Positions 1 to 9,343 of a DNA stretch of 64,000 bases are shown in pieces; position 1 is the first letter of the stretch, and the number at the start of each line of letters is the position of its first letter. The stretch spans positions 124,001 to 188,000 of the forward strand of contig CAVRGR010000001.1 of the NCBI GenBank assembly GCA_963720775.1. Direction: 5' to 3'. The notes beneath the pieces are model-generated. The model saw only the letters and a list, made by a program, of their open reading frames with translations, was not told the origin of the DNA and did no database searches. A program made the translations under genes and the position numbers. The stretch comes from JAENVT01 sp963720775 (lineage in GTDB: Bacteria > Actinomycetota > Acidimicrobiia > Acidimicrobiales > Ilumatobacteraceae).

Positions 1-41
1 TCCTGCGTCAGCGCGGCTCCTGAACCTGCCGGAGCGCACGC

Positions 42-58
42 GTTCGCCAATGGCGAAC
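42..58. promoter_or_regulatory. 17-bp palindrome, putative IclR-type operator
   Basis: Perfect inverted repeat with 7-bp arms, GTTCGCC and GGCGAAC, around a 3-nt centre. It lies 67 bp before the first gene. Its architecture matches the palindrome beside the IclR gene near 26.76 kb (GTTCGCT and AGCGAAC arms, 3-nt centre), so a shared regulator is inferred. Confidence 0.5.
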
Positions 59-125
59 CCGCGCAATGGGTCGCCCCTCGGCGTGTGAAACAATCGAGCT
101 TCGACACCTTCTCGTCAGGGGACCC

Positions 126-1280
126 ATGAAGCAGAGCACCGAGCGAATTCTCACCACTCACGTCGGCAGCCTGGCCAGACCGCACTCGTTGCTCGACATC
201 ATGAAAGAGCGCGAGCACGACCGGCCGTACGACGCCGACGCACTCGACCGGGAGATCGCCGACGCTGTGAAGTATCAGGTCAGGCAGCAGGTGGAGTGTG
301 GCATCGACATCGTGGCCGACGGAGAGATGAGCAAGGTCAGCTTCCTCGGCTACGTGAAAGACCGCCTCGGTGGCTTCGAGGTCGACACGGAGCCGTTGGG
401 CCTCGCTCCCTCCTGGCAAGCCGAGTTCGACATGTTCCCCGAGTACTACACCGAGTACTTCAAGAAGTACTCGTCCGCGGTCAGCCCGCTTCGACGCATC
501 GTCTGCAAGGGCCCCATCAGCTACACGGGTGAGAAGCTGCTGCAGATCGACATCGACAACCTCAAGGCTGCGTGTGAGGGCCTGGAGGTTTCCGACATCT
601 TCATGCCGGCCACCGGCCCCAGCGGGTTCGGCCGCAACGAGTACTACAAGGATCACGCCGAATACCTCGACGCAGTCGCCGAGGCGATGCGCGAGGAGTA
701 CCTCGGCATCGTCGAGGCAGGCTTCATCCTCCAGGTCGACGATCCGTGGCTGATCGACATGCTGGCCAATCCGGCCGAGACGATCGAGAATCGTCGCCGT
801 GGGGCATCGGTCCACGTCGAGGCATTGAACCACGCGTTGCGCGGCATCCCGCAGGATCGAATCCGCCACCACACCTGCTACGGCCTCAACCATGGCCCGC
901 GGCTCACCGACATCCCGTTGAAGGACGCCCTCGAGTTCACCTTCCAGATCAATGCCCAGGCGTACTCGTTCGAGGTGATGAACCCGCGCCACATGCACGA
1001 GTGGCGCCAGGTGCAAGAGGTCGGGGTGCCTGACGGCAAGATCCTGATCCCTGGCTTGCTCGGCCACGCCAACAACTACGTCGAGCACCCTGAGCTGATC
1101 GCCGAGTTCATCTGCAACTACGCCTCCATCGTCGGCAAGGAGAACGTCATTGCCGGCGCCGACTGCGGGTTCTCGTCGCGCGCCAGCTACGCCCCCGAGG
1201 TGCACCCGACCGTGGTGTGGCCGAAGTTCCGGGCGCTGGCCGAGGGTGCGGCGCTCGCCACCAAGATGTTGTGGGGCTAG
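126..1280 (+). CDS. MetE-like (cobalamin-independent methionine synthase C-terminal family) methyltransferase
   Basis: A 384-residue protein of the UROD/MetE-like zinc methyltransferase superfamily. It opens with the typical ILTTHVGSLARP segment. Candidate zinc ligands are the His and Cys of HHTCYG near residue 260 and the Cys of GADCGF near residue 341. It is half the size of true MetE, so it resembles the stand-alone homologues that move methyl or alkyl groups from small molecules. The ATG at 126 follows an AGGGG site; an in-frame ATG at 66 has no such site. It heads a rightward catabolic run, and O- or S-demethylation of a substrate is a guess from context. Known family: zinc thiol-alkylation; exact substrate unknown. 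Confidence 0.8.
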   Translation: MKQSTERILTTHVGSLARPHSLLDIMKEREHDRPYDADALDREIADAVKYQVRQQVECGIDIVADGEMSKVSFLGYVKDRLGGFEVDTEPLGLAPSWQAEFDMFPEYYTEYFKKYSSAVSPLRRIVCKGPISYTGEKLLQIDIDNLKAACEGLEVSDIFMPATGPSGFGRNEYYKDHAEYLDAVAEAMREEYLGIVEAGFILQVDDPWLIDMLANPAETIENRRRGASVHVEALNHALRGIPQDRIRHHTCYGLNHGPRLTDIPLKDALEFTFQINAQAYSFEVMNPRHMHEWRQVQEVGVPDGKILIPGLLGHANNYVEHPELIAEFICNYASIVGKENVIAGADCGFSSRASYAPEVHPTVVWPKFRALAEGAALATKMLWG

Positions 1281-1323
1281 ACGTCGAGAACCGTCGGATT
1301 GGTACTATTCACGTCATCGGTGA

Positions 1324-1338
1324 CGGTCCGGGGGACCG
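1324..1338. other. Small GC-rich inverted repeat in leader
   Basis: CGGTCC and GGACCG arms around GGG, 27 bp before the ATG of the next gene. It could be an operator or a weak hairpin; no T-run follows, so a terminator is unlikely. Confidence 0.3.
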
Positions 1339-1364
1339 AACGCCGCACATCCAGGGGGTATGGA

Positions 1365-3032
1365 ATGACTGACACTGCCGAGCAAGTGAAGTTTCCGGGT
1401 CCGGGCGAGATCGAAGGCTTCTGGGCCTTCGACAAGATGCACGCGCCGCGGCCACTTCACCCGCTGTCGCAGGATCTGGTGATGTCGACCCTGGCGGTCG
1501 GCTTCACCAAAGCGCAGGCCGAGTACGACTGCCCGATCGTCGCCTCGAACCAGGCCATCAACCACTACTTCTACATGGCGTTCCATCCGCATCCCGACGA
1601 GGCGGTCATCGAGGACCGCATGAGCCGTTACCTCGACACGCTCGACAAGAAGGTGCCGCTCGTCGGCAAGCGCTGGACCAACGAATGGCTGCCGATGATC
1701 CGCTCCCGCAACGAGGCGGAGCGCAGTGCCGACTACTCGAAGATGAGCAACGCCGAGCTCCTCGCCAAGTTCGACGACATGACCGACTGGATGACGGAGA
1801 TGTGGTACGTCCACGGCCACATCAACTTCGCGCTGGTCTCCGGAGCGAAGCTCAGCGATTTCTATGTCGACGTGATGCATCCCGACGATCCCACCGAGGC
1901 CTACCAGATCCTCCAAGGTCACCACACACGCCCGGTCGATGCGGCCCATGGCCTGTGGCGGCTCAGTCGAATCGTCCGCGACAGCCCGACGCTGCACCGA
2001 CTGTTCGACGAGAACCACCCGCGAGATCTCGCCAAGAAGCTGGCCGGCACCGACGAAGGTCGCGCTTTTCTCGACCAGCTGAACGACTACCTCTTCGACT
2101 TCGGCTGGCGCAGCGACGCCGTCTACGACATCGCCGATGTGCCGTGGCGCGAGAACCCCTCGATCCCGCTGGGCAACATCGCCCGGTACATCAACATGCC
2201 CGACGAAGACGACCCGATGATCCAGTACGAGCGCGCCGTGAAGCATCGTGAGGATCTCACCGGCAAGATCCGCGCCAAGCTCGCCGACGACCCGGAGCAG
2301 CTCGCCAAGTTCGACGAGTACTACGACGCGGCACAATACGCGGTGCCGCTCACCGAGGATCACGCGTTCTACATCGACCAGATGGGCGTGGTCCTGCTGC
2401 GCACGTTCGTGCTGGCCGTGGGTGATGCGCTGGTTCGCGATGGCGTGATCGACAACCGCGACGACGTGTTCCTCCTCTTCAAGGACGAGGTCCGCGACGC
2501 CCTCGCCAACGGAGGCGACCAGCGGGCCACGGTCACCGAGCGGCGAGCGTCCGTCGACGCAGCCTCCCAGGCCTCGCCGCCAGGTGCAGTTGGCACGCCG
2601 CCCCCGCCACCGCAGCCCGGGGGTTTCGTCGACCCGTTCATGGACGCAATCGTCACTCGACTCCTCGGCATCAAGCCCCCAGCGGAAGGCGAGCAGGATC
2701 CGAATGTGATCGACGCGGTCGCCGGCTCGCCCGGCATCTACCGCGGTGTCGCCCGTGTCGTGAAATCACTCGACGAGGCGGGCGATCTGCTCGATGGTGA
2801 GATCATGGTCTGCGAGATGACCCTGCCGCCGTGGGTGCCGATGTTCTCCATCGCCGGTGCTGTCGTCTCCGACGTCGGCGGCGTGATGAGCCACTGCGCC
2901 ATCGTCGCCCGCGAGTTCGACATCCCAGCGGTTGTCGGCACGGTCGATGGCACGACTCGCATCAAGACCGGCCAGACGGTCACCGTCGACGGCATCAAGG
3001 GCGTCGTCTACCTCGACGGTCGAGAGCTGTAG
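1365..3032 (+). CDS. Stand-alone PEP-utilising-enzyme swivelling-domain protein
   Basis: A 555-residue protein whose last 100 residues form the phosphohistidine swivelling domain of PEP synthase and PPDK. The segment GGVMSHCAIVAREFDIPAVV holds the phosphorylatable His. The first 400 residues are helical and carry no ATP-grasp domain, and a Pro-rich linker near residues 400-425 joins the halves. The organisation recalls the His-bearing subunit of phenylphosphate synthase, whose ATP-binding domain is a separate protein; none is visible here. A paralogue lies leftward at 12.5-14.2 kb. The ATG at 1365 follows an AGGGGG site. Phosphorylation of an alcohol or phenol substrate is inferred, not shown. 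Confidence 0.75.
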   Translation: MTDTAEQVKFPGPGEIEGFWAFDKMHAPRPLHPLSQDLVMSTLAVGFTKAQAEYDCPIVASNQAINHYFYMAFHPHPDEAVIEDRMSRYLDTLDKKVPLVGKRWTNEWLPMIRSRNEAERSADYSKMSNAELLAKFDDMTDWMTEMWYVHGHINFALVSGAKLSDFYVDVMHPDDPTEAYQILQGHHTRPVDAAHGLWRLSRIVRDSPTLHRLFDENHPRDLAKKLAGTDEGRAFLDQLNDYLFDFGWRSDAVYDIADVPWRENPSIPLGNIARYINMPDEDDPMIQYERAVKHREDLTGKIRAKLADDPEQLAKFDEYYDAAQYAVPLTEDHAFYIDQMGVVLLRTFVLAVGDALVRDGVIDNRDDVFLLFKDEVRDALANGGDQRATVTERRASVDAASQASPPGAVGTPPPPPQPGGFVDPFMDAIVTRLLGIKPPAEGEQDPNVIDAVAGSPGIYRGVARVVKSLDEAGDLLDGEIMVCEMTLPPWVPMFSIAGAVVSDVGGVMSHCAIVAREFDIPAVVGTVDGTTRIKTGQTVTVDGIKGVVYLDGREL

Positions 3033-3056
3033 GAGGTTCGCCCGCCGGCGAGGAGC

Positions 3057-4190
3057 ATGTGCCAAGCATCAGATGTTCTTCGCCGCGCCGGCACTGGTGC
3101 CGCGCCTACGACGGTCCTCGGCCCGACGCGCCTCCCAATGCGTTCGGAGGCAGACGAACGGCTGATCCTGCTGGGAACTGCGGGCGCCTCGAGTCCCAAA
3201 GCGACGCGCGCCGGCTACTCCAACGCGATCGTCGTCGGCGACGCTGCGTACATCGTCGACTGCGGTGAGGGCGTTCACCGGCAGGCCTGGCGGTCCGGCA
3301 TCTCGATGCACCCGGAGCGCAGGCCACGCGGCGGCAGCACCGTGCGCTCGATCTTCGTCACCCATCTCCACAGTGATCACGTCATCGACCTCGCCAACCT
3401 CATCTTCGGCTATTGGCCGACCCGGCGTGTCGACGTGTTCGGGCCGGGAGAGGCCGGCTTGCCGATCACGGCCTATCCGCCCGACCGAGTGGTTCCGTTG
3501 CTGTTTCCAGCCGCGCCCACACCGGGCATCCGCGTCTTGACGGAGAAGTTGTTCGAGGCGTTCGCCTACAACATCAACGTTCGTATCGCCGATGAGGGTC
3601 GTTCGGATCCGACGGCAAACGTGTTGGTGCACGAGCTCGGCGTTGCCCGTGACGACTACCGGCCCGACATCGAGCTCGGGGTCGAAGCCAGCGGCGAGTC
3701 GATGGCAACGGCCGCACCACCGATGGAGCCTGTCGAGATCTACCCGCTCGACGACAACGGCGTGCGGGTCACCGCCATCCTCGTGCAGCATGCTCCGGTG
3801 TTCCCGGCACTTGCCTACAGGTTCGACACGCCGTCCGGCTCGGCGGTCTTCAGTGGCGACACCGGTCCGTGCGACAACGTGGTGCGCCTGGCACAGGGCG
3901 CCGACTACCTCGTCCACGAGGTGATCGACGTCGGTTTCATCGCCAACCTGGTCACCAAGCTCCCCAACCGAGACAACATCATCAAGCATCTCACCGAGTC
4001 GCACACGTCTCCGGAGGATGCAGGCCGAATCGCCGGCCGCGCCGGGGTGAAGAACCTCGTGCTCAGTCATCTCGTTCCCGGCGACAGCGAGATCGCCGAG
4101 GCCAAGTGGGAATCCCGTGCTGCCGCCGAGTTCGACGGCAACGTCATCTGCGGTGTCGATCTCGATCAGTTCGCCTTGAGCGAACCATGA
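3057..4190 (+). CDS. MBL-fold metallo-hydrolase
   Basis: A 377-residue metallo-beta-lactamase-fold protein. The metal motif THLHSDH (family HxHxDH) sits near residue 101, with further metal residues expected in FSGDTGPCDN near 264 and LSHLVPGD near 342. A long insert after the motif is typical of RNase Z/arylsulfatase-like hydrolases. The start is uncertain: the ATG at 3057 has AGGAG only one base away, while the ATG at 3138 begins just before the conserved ILLGTAG strand. It follows the PEP-swivel gene by 24 bp and probably shares its transcript. Substrate unknown, perhaps an ester or lactone. Confidence 0.8.
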   Translation: MCQASDVLRRAGTGAAPTTVLGPTRLPMRSEADERLILLGTAGASSPKATRAGYSNAIVVGDAAYIVDCGEGVHRQAWRSGISMHPERRPRGGSTVRSIFVTHLHSDHVIDLANLIFGYWPTRRVDVFGPGEAGLPITAYPPDRVVPLLFPAAPTPGIRVLTEKLFEAFAYNINVRIADEGRSDPTANVLVHELGVARDDYRPDIELGVEASGESMATAAPPMEPVEIYPLDDNGVRVTAILVQHAPVFPALAYRFDTPSGSAVFSGDTGPCDNVVRLAQGADYLVHEVIDVGFIANLVTKLPNRDNIIKHLTESHTSPEDAGRIAGRAGVKNLVLSHLVPGDSEIAEAKWESRAAAEFDGNVICGVDLDQFALSEP

Positions 4191-4233
4191 CGACGTCTGA
4201 TCCCAAGTTCCGACCACTGGAGGAGTGTCCTCA

Positions 4234-5388
4234 ATGAGCGTGCTCGACGACCTCGAATTCATCTTCTTCCATCTGATGCCGTACGCGCCACTGCCGGATG
4301 GCCACCGCGAGTTGGCTTCGTTGTGGGTCGACTACCCCAACAGCAACTTCGATCCGGTGGTCGGCCACGAGCTGTACAAACGGTATTGGAGCGAGCTCCT
4401 GCTGGCCGACAAGCTTGGGTACGACGGCGTGTTCGTCAACGAACATCACAACACCCAGTTCACGATGAACGCCGCCCCCAGCCTCACGGCTGCGGCGATC
4501 ATCCCGCACACCACGTGTCGGATCGGCGTGTACGGCACCCCACCGAACTTCGAGTACCCGAACCGGCTGGCCGAGGAGTACGCAATGCTCGACGTGATGT
4601 CGGGTGGTCGGCTGGAGGTGGCCTTCCCGCTGGGAACGGGCATGGAGTACTGGGCCAACTCGGTCAATCCGGCCACTGCTCGTGCTCGGTTCCGTGAGGG
4701 ACTCGACGTGATCTTCAAGGCGTGGACTCAGCCGGGCCCGATGGTCTACTCGGGCGACTTCTACAACTACCGCTACCTCAATCCTTGGCCGACGCCGTAT
4801 CAGAAACCTCATCCGCCGGCCTACGTCGTCGGCTCGGGCTCCGAGGAAACCGTCGAACTGGCCGCCGAGTTGGGCCTCGGCTACTCGGTGGTGTTCATCC
4901 CCACGACGGCGCAGCTGCGCGTGTTCGACAGATACCGCGAACGGCTCGCTCATCACGGCCACGAGCTCGACAGCAAGAAGCTGACCTTCGGCGTCATGGC
5001 CTACGTCGCCGAGACCGACAAGCAGGCGGAGGAAGAATTCATGCCGCATTGCATGTACTTCTTCGAAACTGCCCTCAAGACCACGCCGCGCTACCTGATG
5101 CCACCTGGGTATCTCACGGTGCCCGAGTTCCGCAGGCGACTGTCCGGTCCCGACGTTCACGGATCCGTCAACTGGGAAGAGCTCACCGCCATCAACCGGA
5201 TCGTCGCCGGCACGCCCGAGAAGGTCGCTGATTCCATCGCCCGCTGGGCGGAGGAAGCCGGAGTCTCGCGGATCTCGCTCAACCTGGCGCTCGGCGACAT
5301 GCCGCACTGGAAGGTTGTCAAGAACCTCACGTTGTTCGCCGAGGAAGTCATCCCCCGCCTTCGAGCAAAGAAGGTGGCGGTCGTATGA
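4234..5388 (+). CDS. LLM-class flavin-dependent (luciferase-like) monooxygenase
   Basis: A 384-residue bacterial-luciferase-fold protein. It shows the family NEHH segment (VFVNEHHNTQF), the SGGRLEVAF strand that lines the flavin site, and the late VAGTPEKVADSI motif. Members oxygenate substrates with FMNH2 or act with F420; which applies here cannot be read from the sequence. ATG at 4234 is preferred because GGAGGAG lies 9 bases upstream; a GTG at 4225 is inside that site. Its stop overlaps the ATG of the next gene by four bases, so the two are translationally coupled. A second, distant LLM protein lies at 17.7 kb. Confidence 0.85.
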   Translation: MSVLDDLEFIFFHLMPYAPLPDGHRELASLWVDYPNSNFDPVVGHELYKRYWSELLLADKLGYDGVFVNEHHNTQFTMNAAPSLTAAAIIPHTTCRIGVYGTPPNFEYPNRLAEEYAMLDVMSGGRLEVAFPLGTGMEYWANSVNPATARARFREGLDVIFKAWTQPGPMVYSGDFYNYRYLNPWPTPYQKPHPPAYVVGSGSEETVELAAELGLGYSVVFIPTTAQLRVFDRYRERLAHHGHELDSKKLTFGVMAYVAETDKQAEEEFMPHCMYFFETALKTTPRYLMPPGYLTVPEFRRRLSGPDVHGSVNWEELTAINRIVAGTPEKVADSIARWAEEAGVSRISLNLALGDMPHWKVVKNLTLFAEEVIPRLRAKKVAVV

Positions 5389-6170
5389 ACGCAACAGAGG
5401 GTTTCGAGAAGCTCCGGCTCAACGTCAATGGCACCGACACGGTCGTTCTGGCGCTCGGCGATGCTGCGGCCCCGCCGCTGGTGTTCTTCCATGGGGCGGG
5501 CACGTTCCACGGCTGGGAGTTCGCCCGACCTTGGGCATCGCAGTTCCGGGTACTGATCCCGCATCATCCCGGGTTCGCCGAATCGGGCGACCTGGAGGGG
5601 TTGCGCGAGTTCGGTGACTTCGTGTTGCACTACGGCGCGTTGTTCGACCAACTCGGGCTGCACCGAGACGTCAACCTCGTCGGTCTGTCGCTCGGCGGCC
5701 GGCTCGCCGCTCGATTCGCGATCCACCAGCAGCATCGGCTCCGTCGTCTGGTGCTCGTTGCGCCTGCCGGTCTGGCCGTGCCAGAGGCGCCGATGGAAGA
5801 CATTTTTCGCATCCCGCCCGAGCAGATCCCTGGGCGGCTGGTGAAGAACATCGACGTCTTGCTGCCGTGGCTCCCCGCCGACCCGCACGACCTCGACTTC
5901 GCCGTCGACAGGTACCGCGAGACGCGCACGGTTGCCATGGTCGCCTGGGACGAACCGTTCGATCGGGTCATCCCGCGGTGGATCAGAACGATGACGGTTC
6001 CCACGCTGGTGCTGTGGGGCCGTGACGATGCGCTGATCCCGGTTGGCCAGGCGTCCGCCTGGGCCGCACTCGTTCCCGACAGCACCGTGCAACTGTTCGA
6101 CGACGCCGGTCACCTGCTTCTCGACGAATCACCGCAAGCGGTGGTGGCGGTGGCCGAGTTCTGCGCATGA
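5385..6170 (+). CDS. Alpha/beta hydrolase
   Basis: A 261-residue alpha/beta-hydrolase. The nucleophile elbow is GLSLGG near residue 104 (GxSxG), the acid is probably the Asp of WGRDDALIP near 212, and the His lies in DDAGHLLLDE near 241. FFHGAGTFHGWEF near residue 34 forms the oxyanion-hole HG motif. The size and context between an oxygenase and a carrier fit a ring-opening-product or ester hydrolase, but the substrate is not readable. It overlaps both neighbours by four bases (ATGA), so it belongs to one operon. Confidence 0.85.
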   Translation: MNATEGFEKLRLNVNGTDTVVLALGDAAAPPLVFFHGAGTFHGWEFARPWASQFRVLIPHHPGFAESGDLEGLREFGDFVLHYGALFDQLGLHRDVNLVGLSLGGRLAARFAIHQQHRLRRLVLVAPAGLAVPEAPMEDIFRIPPEQIPGRLVKNIDVLLPWLPADPHDLDFAVDRYRETRTVAMVAWDEPFDRVIPRWIRTMTVPTLVLWGRDDALIPVGQASAWAALVPDSTVQLFDDAGHLLLDESPQAVVAVAEFCA

Positions 6171-7393
6171 CAGCAATCGCCATCGAGCCCGATCGGCACA
6201 CCTCCCGACTCGAACTGCGAGCCTTCACCGGCGTCTCGATGGCGTCGGCGGCGATATCGATCGATCTGATCCTTCCTTCATTTGGTCGAATCCGCAGCGA
6301 TCTGGGTCTGGCCGCCGATTCGGCCGCAACGGCCGGTTTGGTCACGGCGTTCTTCCTGGGAATGGCATTCGGGCCGATCCCGTTCGGGTTGCTCGCCGAC
6401 CGCTTCGGACGCCGCTGGATGTTGCTGGTGAGCTGCGCGCTGTTCGTTGCCGGAGCACTGGCCGCGGCAGCCGTGCCGACCTTGCATTGGATGCTCTGGG
6501 CCAGGTTCGCCTGGGGACTCGGGGCCGCAGGGCTCAGGGTCATTGCCGTAGCAACCATTCGCGACCGATTCGCCGGCGCCGACATGGCGCGGGAGATGGC
6601 CTTCGCCATGACCATCTTCATCCTCGTCCCGGTCGTGGCGCCAGCGTTAGGGGCCGCGCTGATCAAAATCATGCCGTGGCGAGGCATGTTCGTCGTGTGT
6701 GCGCTGTTCGGCGTAGCGATCGCAGGGTGGTCGTTGCGATTGCCCGAGTCGCTGCCCGTCGAACGCCGCCAGCCGCTGCAGCTCCGCCAGGTTTGGATCG
6801 CCACAGTGGCCATCGTTCGCAGTCGTGCCGCCCTGCTGTACACGTTCGCCAGCGTGGCCATCTTCGCCGCGTTCTCGTCGTATCTCGCATCATCGGAGCG
6901 AGTGGTCGACGAGGTCTTCCATCGCCGGTCGTGGTTCCCGTTCATCTTCGGCGGAATCGCCGTCTTGATGGGTGCCGGTTCGATGTTGGTGGGGCGAAAC
7001 GTCGAACGGATCGGTCTTGATCGCCTGATCCGGTCGTCACTCATCGCCTACACCGCGGCGGCCGTGGCGATGTACTCGGTCAGCCTCGGGGCCGGTGGGC
7101 ACCCGTCGTTCTGGCCGTTCGTGCTGTTGCTCGCCATGGTGCTGGTGGGTCACAACGTGCTGTTCCCCAACCTCAACGCGGCGGCCATGATGCCTGTCGG
7201 CCACGTCGCCGGCACCGCATCAGCTGTGTACGCCACAGTGACGACGGCGGCCGGGGCGATCGTCGGTTCTCGGCTCGACAACGCGTTCGACGGCACGGTC
7301 AACTCGTTCAGCTTGGCCTTCGGCATTGCCGGCGTCGTGTCCCTCGCCATGGTGCTGGCGCTTCGGCATCCGCAGGTCGGAGAGGTACGTTAG
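6167..7393 (+). CDS. MFS transporter
   Basis: A 408-residue major facilitator with about twelve hydrophobic segments. The cytoplasmic loop motif GLLADRFGRRWML between segments 2 and 3 is the MFS motif A. It resembles the drug/multidrug exporter branch in length and in the short N-terminus, but aromatic-acid and ester uptake carriers look similar at this level. The gene overlaps the hydrolase by ATGA, and the next gene starts 4 bp after its stop, so it is part of the same operon and probably moves its substrate or product. Confidence 0.85.
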   Translation: MTAIAIEPDRHTSRLELRAFTGVSMASAAISIDLILPSFGRIRSDLGLAADSAATAGLVTAFFLGMAFGPIPFGLLADRFGRRWMLLVSCALFVAGALAAAAVPTLHWMLWARFAWGLGAAGLRVIAVATIRDRFAGADMAREMAFAMTIFILVPVVAPALGAALIKIMPWRGMFVVCALFGVAIAGWSLRLPESLPVERRQPLQLRQVWIATVAIVRSRAALLYTFASVAIFAAFSSYLASSERVVDEVFHRRSWFPFIFGGIAVLMGAGSMLVGRNVERIGLDRLIRSSLIAYTAAAVAMYSVSLGAGGHPSFWPFVLLLAMVLVGHNVLFPNLNAAAMMPVGHVAGTASAVYATVTTAAGAIVGSRLDNAFDGTVNSFSLAFGIAGVVSLAMVLALRHPQVGEVR

Positions 7394-7397
7394 ACCG

Positions 7398-8402
7398 ATG
7401 CCCAGTGCCCTCCTGTTCGATGTCGGTGATGTCTTGATGGAGTCGAACTGGGTCGTGCTCGACGCCTTGGAACGAAAGACCGGGCGCCGCTTCATCGGGC
7501 GCGGCGCCAGGGATCCGGCCGGAGATCCGGCGTGGCAGCGATGCCTGTCCGGCGAGATCGACGTCGACGAGTACTGGAACCAGTTGGCCCAGTCAGGCGG
7601 CTATCCCGACCGCATCACCATGTGGCGGGCGATGAGCGTCGAGCTCGGTGCCGGAGTGTTCGCCGACGATGCTCTCGCACTGCTCGATGAGGCGCGCGCC
7701 GCAGGTATCAAGGTCGGGATCCTCAGCAACGACCTCTACAAGGCATCGACGCGCGAGTGGGTCGCGAGCCGGCCCGAGTTCGCCCGGTTCGACGTGCTCG
7801 TCGATTGCACCGATTTCGGAGAACGCAAGCCGGCCGCCGGGCCGTACCTGAAAGCGGCGGCCGACTTCGGCTTGCCGCCCGAAGAGATCGTGTTCCTCGA
7901 CGACACCCCCTACTGCATCGAGGGTGCGCGAGCGGTGGGCATGGTTGCCGTCCCCGTCGATCCGTTGGCTCGTGATCACGCATTCGATCTTGCCCGCCGA
8001 CTGGTCGGCCTGACTCCACCCACGCCGGCCGACCAAATCGTTGCTACCACCGAAGCCGCCTATCGCAGCCAGGACCTGGCTCGGATCATGCGCCTGCTCC
8101 ATCCCGACATCGTCATCTACTGGAACGGTGAGAAGGTCGCCGAGGGCCTCGATGCTGCCCGGCAGTTCCACGTCGACCGTCTCGGGTTCGGATCGGCGAC
8201 GAGAGAGCACTACGAACTGCACAAGACCTTGCGCGCTGCCGACGGCGACACGATCTGCGTCGAGTGGGAGTCGAGCTATCACGACGAGAAGGGTCGTGCG
8301 GTACGCGGCAGGGGCGGCGAGTTCTGGACGATGCGTTACGGGCTGCTCATCGAATGGAGGGCGTACCACCACCGAATCTCCGATGAAGGGAGCGCTCCAT
8401 GA
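7398..8402 (+). CDS. HAD-like hydrolase fused to a SnoaL/NTF2-like domain
   Basis: A 334-residue two-domain protein. Residues 1-205 are a HAD superfamily hydrolase: LLFDVGDVL (motif I), ILSND (motif II), ERKPAAGPYL (motif III Lys) and FLDDTPYCIEGA (motif IV Asp pair). Residues 210-330 form a SnoaL/NTF2-like cone ending in FWTMRYGLLIEWRAY, typical of the DUF1348-type family. Separate proteins of both kinds are common; the fusion is unusual. The ATG at 7398 directly follows the MFS stop. The catalytic HAD Asp (DVGD) is present, so the hydrolase half may be active on phosphate or halogen esters. Confidence 0.8.
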   Translation: MPSALLFDVGDVLMESNWVVLDALERKTGRRFIGRGARDPAGDPAWQRCLSGEIDVDEYWNQLAQSGGYPDRITMWRAMSVELGAGVFADDALALLDEARAAGIKVGILSNDLYKASTREWVASRPEFARFDVLVDCTDFGERKPAAGPYLKAAADFGLPPEEIVFLDDTPYCIEGARAVGMVAVPVDPLARDHAFDLARRLVGLTPPTPADQIVATTEAAYRSQDLARIMRLLHPDIVIYWNGEKVAEGLDAARQFHVDRLGFGSATREHYELHKTLRAADGDTICVEWESSYHDEKGRAVRGRGGEFWTMRYGLLIEWRAYHHRISDEGSAP

Positions 8403-9343
8403 CGTTTCGGCTCGCAGCCATCCAGGCTGCACCGGTGTTGCTCGATCGTCAGGCCTCGACCGACAAGGCATGCGAACTGATTGCCAAGGCGGGGGAGATG
8501 GGGGCGTCAGTGGCCGCCTTCGGCGAGACATGGTTGCCGGGCTACCCGCGGTGGGTGCATGCCCGCATCCCCTACCAGCAGCGGCGGCACCTGACAGGTC
8601 GCTACCTGGGCGCCGCGGTCACGATCCCGGGGCCGGAGACCGAGCAGCTGTGCGCGGCAGCGCGGGCTGCGGGCAGCGATGTGGTGATCGGCGTCGCCGA
8701 GCTCGACGAGACGTCTGCCGGCACCGTCTACTGCACGCTGTTGTTCATCTCCGCGGAGGGCGAGATCCTCGGCAAGCACCGCAAGATGAAGCCGACCGAT
8801 GGTGAGCGCACGGCATGGGGTGAGGGCGACGCCACCGGGCTGCGCCCCTACCGTCGTCCCTACGCGTCGATCAGCGGGCTCAACTGCTGGGAGCACAACA
8901 TGGTGCTCCCCGGATACGCGCTCATGGCTCAGGGCACGCAGGTGCATGTCGCCGCCTTCCCCGGTCACGAGACCGAGCCGGTGGCGATGTCGTCCACTCG
9001 GCAACTCTTGTTGGCGCGAGCGTTCGCCTCGCAGGCTGCCGCCTACGTTGTGTTGGTCGGCGGCCTGCTGCACCCCGACGAGATCGCCGACGTCGAGTTG
9101 CGCGAGGCGGTCGCCACGACGCAGCCGTTCAACGGTGGCAGCTACATCATCGACCCCATGGGTGAGATCATCGCCGGCCCGGCCGAAGGCGAGGAGATAC
9201 TCATCGCCGACGCCTCGCTCGACACGGTTCGCGCCGCGAAGGCGATGTGCGACGTGGCCGGCCACTACTCGCGACCCGACCTGTTGCGGCTGGTCATCAA
9301 TCGCACCGCGGCCAAGCGCTTCATCGAAGAGGAGCCGTCATGA
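8399..9343 (+). CDS. Nitrilase-family carbon-nitrogen hydrolase
   Basis: A 314-residue nitrilase-superfamily enzyme with the full Glu-Lys-Cys triad: Glu43 in FGETWLPGYP, Lys131 in RKMKPT and Cys163 in GLNCWEHNM. The CWE signature and the HRKMKPTDGER segment are those of true nitrilases rather than amidases, so conversion of a nitrile to acid and ammonia is likely. It overlaps the HAD-SnoaL gene by ATGA and the following SDR also by ATGA. Together with the amidase at 10.4 kb and the nitrile hydratase at 58 kb, the window has three separate nitrile/amide activities. Confidence 0.9.
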   Translation: MTFRLAAIQAAPVLLDRQASTDKACELIAKAGEMGASVAAFGETWLPGYPRWVHARIPYQQRRHLTGRYLGAAVTIPGPETEQLCAAARAAGSDVVIGVAELDETSAGTVYCTLLFISAEGEILGKHRKMKPTDGERTAWGEGDATGLRPYRRPYASISGLNCWEHNMVLPGYALMAQGTQVHVAAFPGHETEPVAMSSTRQLLLARAFASQAAAYVVLVGGLLHPDEIADVELREAVATTQPFNGGSYIIDPMGEIIAGPAEGEEILIADASLDTVRAAKAMCDVAGHYSRPDLLRLVINRTAAKRFIEEEPS

